45,154 nucleotides of DNA from Streptomyces atriruber (GTDB lineage Bacteria; Actinomycetota; Actinomycetes; Streptomycetales; Streptomycetaceae), in the NCBI RefSeq assembly GCF_001418325.1, contig NZ_LIPN01000185.1, forward strand, positions 1 through 45,154, given 5' to 3'. Every line of letters starts with the position of its first letter. Position 1 is the stretch's first letter. This document shows, in pieces, positions 42,053-45,154 of the stretch. The notes below the pieces were generated by a model, which saw only the letters and a program-made list of their open reading frames with translations, ran no database searches and was not told the DNA's origin. A program made the translations under genes and the position numbers.

Positions 42053-43305
42053 CACAGCTGCCGGGCCTCCTCGACACCGAGGCGATCCGCAAGGACTTCC
42101 CGATCCTGGATCGCACGATCCACGACGGCAAGAAGCTCGTGTACCTGGACAACGCGGCGACCTCGCAGACCCCGCGCCAGGTCCTCGACGTACTGAACGA
42201 GTACTACGAGCAGCACAACGCCAACGTTCACCGCGGCGTGCACGTCCTCGCCGAGGAGGCCACGGCGCTGTACGAGGGCGCCCGTGACAAGGTCGCGGAG
42301 TTCATCAACGCGCCCAGCCGCGACGAGGTGATCTTCACCAAGAACGCCTCGGAGTCGCTGAACCTCGTGGCCAACATGCTGGGCTGGGCCGACGAGCCCT
42401 ACCGCGTGGACCACGAGACCGAGATCGTCATCACGGAGATGGAGCACCACTCCAACATCGTGCCGTGGCAGCTGCTCTCGCAGCGCACGGGTGCGAAGCT
42501 GAAGTGGTTCGGCCTGACCGACGACGGCCGTCTCGACCTCTCGAACATCGACGAGGTCATCACGGAGAAGACGAAGATCGTCTCCTTCGTCCTGGTCTCG
42601 AACATCCTGGGCACGCACAACCCGGTCGAGGCCATCGTGCGCCGCGCCCAGGAGGTCGGCGCGCTCGTCCTGATCGACGCCTCACAGGCCGCTCCGCACA
42701 TGCCGCTCGACGTGCAGGCGCTGCAGGCCGACTTCGTGGCCTTCACCGGCCACAAGATGTGCGGCCCGACGGGCATCGGCGTGCTGTGGGGCCGCCAGGA
42801 GCTCCTGGAGGACCTGCCCCCGTTCCTCGGCGGCGGCGAGATGATCGAGACCGTGTCGATGAACTCGTCGACGTACGCGCCCGCGCCGCACAAGTTCGAG
42901 GCCGGCACGCCGCCGGTCTCCCAGGCCGTGGGCCTGGGCGCGGCCGTGGACTATCTGTCGGCCATCGGCATGGACAAGATCGCCGCGCACGAGCACGCGA
43001 TCACCGAGTACGCGGTCAAGCGCCTCCTCGAAGTCCCGGACCTGCGCATCATCGGTCCGACGACGGCGGAGGAGCGCGGCGCCGCGATCTCCTTCACGCT
43101 CGGCGACATCCACCCGCACGACGTGGGCCAGGTCCTCGACGAGCAGGGCATCGCGGTGCGCGTGGGTCACCACTGCGCGCGTCCCGTCTGCCTGCGGTAC
43201 GGAATTCCTGCGACCACGCGAGCGTCGTTCTATCTGTACTCCACGCCCGGCGAGATCGACGCTCTCGTCGACGGCCTGGAGCACGTACGGAACTTCTTCG
43301 GCTGA
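42049..43305 (+). CDS. sufS: SufS-type cysteine desulfurase
   Basis: PLP enzyme that removes sulfur from cysteine and passes it as persulfide to SufU. 418 residues, class II desulfurase. Seen: 'VYLDNAATSQTPRQVLDVLNEYYEQHNANVHRGVHVLAEEAT', 'EMEHHSNIVPWQLLS' , PLP-Lys motif 'FVAFTGHKMCGPTGIGVLWG', 'FEAGTPPVSQAVGLGAAVDYL', active-site Cys loop 'VRVGHHCARPVCLRYG'. GTG start overlapping sufC by 4 bp. Only 16 bp from sufU, its zinc-dependent sulfur acceptor. Confidence 0.97.
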   Translation: MTQLPGLLDTEAIRKDFPILDRTIHDGKKLVYLDNAATSQTPRQVLDVLNEYYEQHNANVHRGVHVLAEEATALYEGARDKVAEFINAPSRDEVIFTKNASESLNLVANMLGWADEPYRVDHETEIVITEMEHHSNIVPWQLLSQRTGAKLKWFGLTDDGRLDLSNIDEVITEKTKIVSFVLVSNILGTHNPVEAIVRRAQEVGALVLIDASQAAPHMPLDVQALQADFVAFTGHKMCGPTGIGVLWGRQELLEDLPPFLGGGEMIETVSMNSSTYAPAPHKFEAGTPPVSQAVGLGAAVDYLSAIGMDKIAAHEHAITEYAVKRLLEVPDLRIIGPTTAEERGAAISFTLGDIHPHDVGQVLDEQGIAVRVGHHCARPVCLRYGIPATTRASFYLYSTPGEIDALVDGLEHVRNFFG

Positions 43306-43321
43306 GGGGCTGGCTGGGAAC

Positions 43322-43795
43322 GTGAAGCTGGATTCGATGTACCAGGAAGTCATCCTGGACCACTACAAGCACCCGCACGGGCGTGGTCTGCGCGATGGCG
43401 ACGCCGAGGTGCACCACGTCAACCCGACGTGCGGCGACGAGATCACGCTGCGCGTGAAGTACGACGGGTCGACGATCGCCGACGTGTCGTACGAGGGCCA
43501 GGGCTGCTCCATCAGCCAGGCCAGCGCGTCCGTCCTGAACGACCTGCTGGTCGGCAAGGAGCTCGCCGAGGCGCAGCGGATCCAGGAGGTGTTCCTGGAG
43601 CTGATGCAGTCCAAGGGCAAGCTGGAGCCGGACGACGCGATGGAGGAGGTCCTGGAGGACGCGGTCGCGTTCGCCGGGGTCTCCAAGTACCCGGCGCGCG
43701 TGAAGTGTGCTCTGCTGAGCTGGATGGCGTGGAAGGACGCGACGGCCCAGGCGCTGGGCACCGATGCCGACGTCGCTGAGAGGAAGACCGCATGA
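43322..43795 (+). CDS. sufU: Zinc-dependent sulfurtransferase SufU
   Basis: Accepts sulfur from SufS and passes it to SufBCD in Gram-positive systems. 157 residues. Zinc/sulfur ligands are all present: 'NPTCGDEITL' (Cys and Asp), 'GQGCSISQASASVL', 'ARVKCALLSW'. The SufU-specific insert between the second and third Cys ('LELMQSKGKLEPDDAMEEVLEDAVAFAGV') separates it from IscU. GTG start at 43322, GGG upstream only. Its stop overlaps the next gene (ATGA). Confidence 0.95.
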   Translation: MKLDSMYQEVILDHYKHPHGRGLRDGDAEVHHVNPTCGDEITLRVKYDGSTIADVSYEGQGCSISQASASVLNDLLVGKELAEAQRIQEVFLELMQSKGKLEPDDAMEEVLEDAVAFAGVSKYPARVKCALLSWMAWKDATAQALGTDADVAERKTA

Positions 43796-44130
43796 GCGAG
43801 AACGAGACCCTGACCACGAAGCCCGCTTCCGAGGAAGAGGTCCGCGAGGCGCTGTACGACGTCGTCGACCCCGAGCTGGGCATCGACGTCGTCAACCTCG
43901 GCCTGATTTACGGCGTGCACATCGACGACGCGAACATCGCCACGATCGACATGACGCTGACGTCCGCGGCCTGCCCGCTGACCGACGTCATCGAGGACCA
44001 GGCGAAGTCCGCGACGGAGGGCATCGTCAACGAGCTCCGGATCAACTGGGTCTGGATGCCGCCGTGGGGCCCCGACAAGATCACGGACGATGGCCGTGAG
44101 CAGCTTCGGGCGCTCGGGTTCAACGTCTGA
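43792..44130 (+). CDS. sufT: Metal-sulfur cluster assembly factor SufT (DUF59/MIP18)
   Basis: A 112-residue MIP18-family protein that matures Fe-S proteins at the end of the SUF pathway. Seen: 'EEEVREALYDVVDPELGIDVVNLGLIYGVHIDD', the conserved Cys in 'MTLTSAACPLTDVIEDQAKSA', and 'INWVWMPPWGPDKITDDGREQLRALGFNV'. Last gene of the operon, coupled to sufU by ATGA and followed by a strong terminator. Confidence 0.95.
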   Translation: MSENETLTTKPASEEEVREALYDVVDPELGIDVVNLGLIYGVHIDDANIATIDMTLTSAACPLTDVIEDQAKSATEGIVNELRINWVWMPPWGPDKITDDGREQLRALGFNV

Positions 44131-44154
44131 GACGGTCTGGGACCGCACTGCTTC

Positions 44155-44186
44155 GAAGCCCCCCGGAGGATTCTCCGGGGGGCTTC
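44155..44186. terminator. Bidirectional terminator of the suf operon
   Basis: Perfect 14-bp stem GAAGCCCCCCGGAG (44155-44168) / CTCCGGGGGGCTTC (44173-44186), GATT loop, between the suf operon and a convergent membrane-protein gene. Confidence 0.88.
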
Positions 44187-44197
44187 GTCGTGCTCGC

Positions 44198-45154
44198 TCA
44201 CGCCGCCGAGTGGAGGGAGTGCGCCAGGCCCTCCCTGCGGATGCGGCGGTCGATGTAGAGCAGGGCCGTCACCAGGGGCAGGAAGACCGTGGCGATCAGC
44301 TGGGTGAGCAGGGTGCCGAGCAGGGCGAGGATCGCGTACAGGCCGAACTGGGAGCGCAGTTGGTCGAAGAGGATCTCGGAGGTGTCGCTGTCGGGGGTCA
44401 CCGCGGGGGGATCCGGGGCGGCGAACTGCAGGGGGATCCGGAACGCGAGGGACACGATCCCGACGATGGCTCCGGCGAGCAACGAGATGCCGAACGTGCG
44501 CCACCACGCGCCGCGCACGAGGCGGGCGGAGCGGCGCAGTGCGGTGAGGGGGCCCGCCGATTCGAGGACGGCGGCCGCGGGGGCGAAGGCGAAGGTGACG
44601 TACAGCCAGGCCGCCAGCGGCAGCACCAGGAGGAAGAGCAGGAAGAACAGGCCGAAGGGGAGCGTCGAGTCGGTCAGGACCGTGACGAAGAAGGCGACGA
44701 AGAGCAGGACGAACGCCGCGAGCGGGAGCACCAGGACCAGGGCGAGCAGCAGCGTCACGGCCGACACGGCCGGAGTGCGGGCCCAGGCCCTGCGCCACAC
44801 GGCGCGGAAGGTCGTGGGGCGGCCGAGCACCGCCTCGTGCAGCGTCGCGGCGCAGGCCGCCTGGACGAAGGAGTTGATGGCGAGGCTCGCGAGCATGCCC
44901 GTCGCCCAGACCGTGCCGAAGGCGATGAGGAGGGGGCGGCCGTGCTCCCACGAGAAGGTGGCGCCCGGCTCGTACATGGCCCGGAAGTCGTCGCGGGTGG
45001 CGGCGTACGCGAGCAGGAGCGCGCCCGTCATCACCGCGGCGAGCAGGCCGTACGCCGCGGCGGCGGTGCCGAACAGCGGCTTGGCGTAGCGCCGCATGGT
45101 GGCGAAGGCGCCGCCGAGGACGTGGTCGACGCCGAGTGGGGCGAGGGGGATGAC
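44198..45154 (-). CDS. Integral membrane protein, truncated by the window edge
   Basis: The visible part encodes 318 residues and the frame is open to the right edge, so the 5' end is missing. An ATG at 45097 exists but the 19 codons before it read 'VIPLAPLGVDHVLGGAFATMRRY', which matches the usual beginning of this family (PLxPLxxxxxLxGAxxTMRR), so the true start is beyond 45154. About six or seven transmembrane helices, including 'VSAVTLLLALVLVLPLAAFVLLFVAFFVTVL' and 'GLFFLLFLLVLPLAAWLYVTFAFAPAAAVLE', then 'ALRRSARLVRGAWWRTFGISLLAGAIVG', a block typical of the glycerophosphodiester phosphodiesterase membrane-domain type. It ends with cytoplasmic 'LLYIDRRIRREGLAHSL'. No catalytic domain visible; role unknown. 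Confidence 0.8.
   Translation of the reverse strand, partial: VIPLAPLGVDHVLGGAFATMRRYAKPLFGTAAAAYGLLAAVMTGALLLAYAATRDDFRAMYEPGATFSWEHGRPLLIAFGTVWATGMLASLAINSFVQAACAATLHEAVLGRPTTFRAVWRRAWARTPAVSAVTLLLALVLVLPLAAFVLLFVAFFVTVLTDSTLPFGLFFLLFLLVLPLAAWLYVTFAFAPAAAVLESAGPLTALRRSARLVRGAWWRTFGISLLAGAIVGIVSLAFRIPLQFAAPDPPAVTPDSDTSEILFDQLRSQFGLYAILALLGTLLTQLIATVFLPLVTALLYIDRRIRREGLAHSLHSAA

Noticed and set aside
44198..45097. A complete 299-residue membrane protein starting at ATG 45097
   Set aside because: The frame continues upstream with the family's characteristic N-terminal residues to the window edge, so the gene is partial.

Overview
This window is almost certainly from a Streptomyces chromosome. 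It is very GC-rich with strong third-position GC bias, uses many GTG and TTG starts, and has long perfect GC-rich hairpins between operons. Its gene order uvrC-rapZ-yvcK-whiA, gap-pgk-tpiA-secG, rbpA-type gene, pgi, pgl-opcA-zwf-tal-tkt, ctaB, ctaA and sufRBDC-S-U-T is the conserved core order of Streptomyces. I see no tRNA, rRNA, insertion sequence, prophage or CRISPR array.

Layout. (1) 1-8274 is the more variable left part: a YceI lipocalin-like gene divergent from an XRE regulator, a PfkB sugar kinase, a Tat-type Rieske lipoprotein, an HTH regulator divergent from a secreted papain-like protease with a membrane-anchored companion, then a cell-wall module (L,D-transpeptidase lipoprotein, ECF sigma factor, membrane anti-sigma-like protein). 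(2) 8298-13391 is the uvrC-rapZ-yvcK-whiA operon, with overlapping stops and starts throughout and a probable leaderless promoter. (3) 13429-16518 is a monocistronic secreted M14 zinc carboxypeptidase. (4) 16571-20088 is lower glycolysis (gap, pgk, tpiA) plus secG. (5) 20178-22997 holds an RbpA-family RNA polymerase-binding protein, pgi and a DUF2087 protein. (6) 23050-29675, minus strand, is the tkt-tal-zwf-opcA-pgl pentose phosphate operon. (7) 30101-33700 has ctaB and ctaA (heme O and heme A synthesis) around a small conserved protein and an amidohydrolase. (8) 33760-35648, minus strand, is an ABC exporter whose two genes are separated by a tandem 92-bp duplication. (9) 35734-37339 has a formate/nitrite-type channel and an AAC(3)-family acetyltransferase. 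(10) 37414-44186 is the SUF iron-sulfur assembly operon under SufR. (11) An integral membrane protein gene runs off the right edge.

How it works together. Pgi, the oxidative and non-oxidative pentose phosphate enzymes and triose-phosphate enzymes form one central-carbon block. The cta genes supply heme A to the aa3 oxidase and the suf operon supplies Fe-S clusters, so respiration and cofactor assembly are neighbours. RapZ/YvcK/WhiA link envelope and carbon signalling with sporulation.

Most of the window is ordinary core genome. The observations I would follow first are: the 92-bp tandem repeat that inserts two 31-codon coupled reading frames between ABC ATPase and permease (34527-34743); six same-strand CGCTCA elements, several at near-helical spacing, in the 425-bp tkt/ctaB divergent region; a pseudo-L,D-transpeptidase sensor domain (HGC changed to KGW) on the anti-sigma-like protein beside a live L,D-transpeptidase; the secreted cysteine protease pair with a TGTGAACGTTCACA operator; and a SufR operator overlapping the sufR start codon. 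All functional statements are from reading the sequence; no database search was run.
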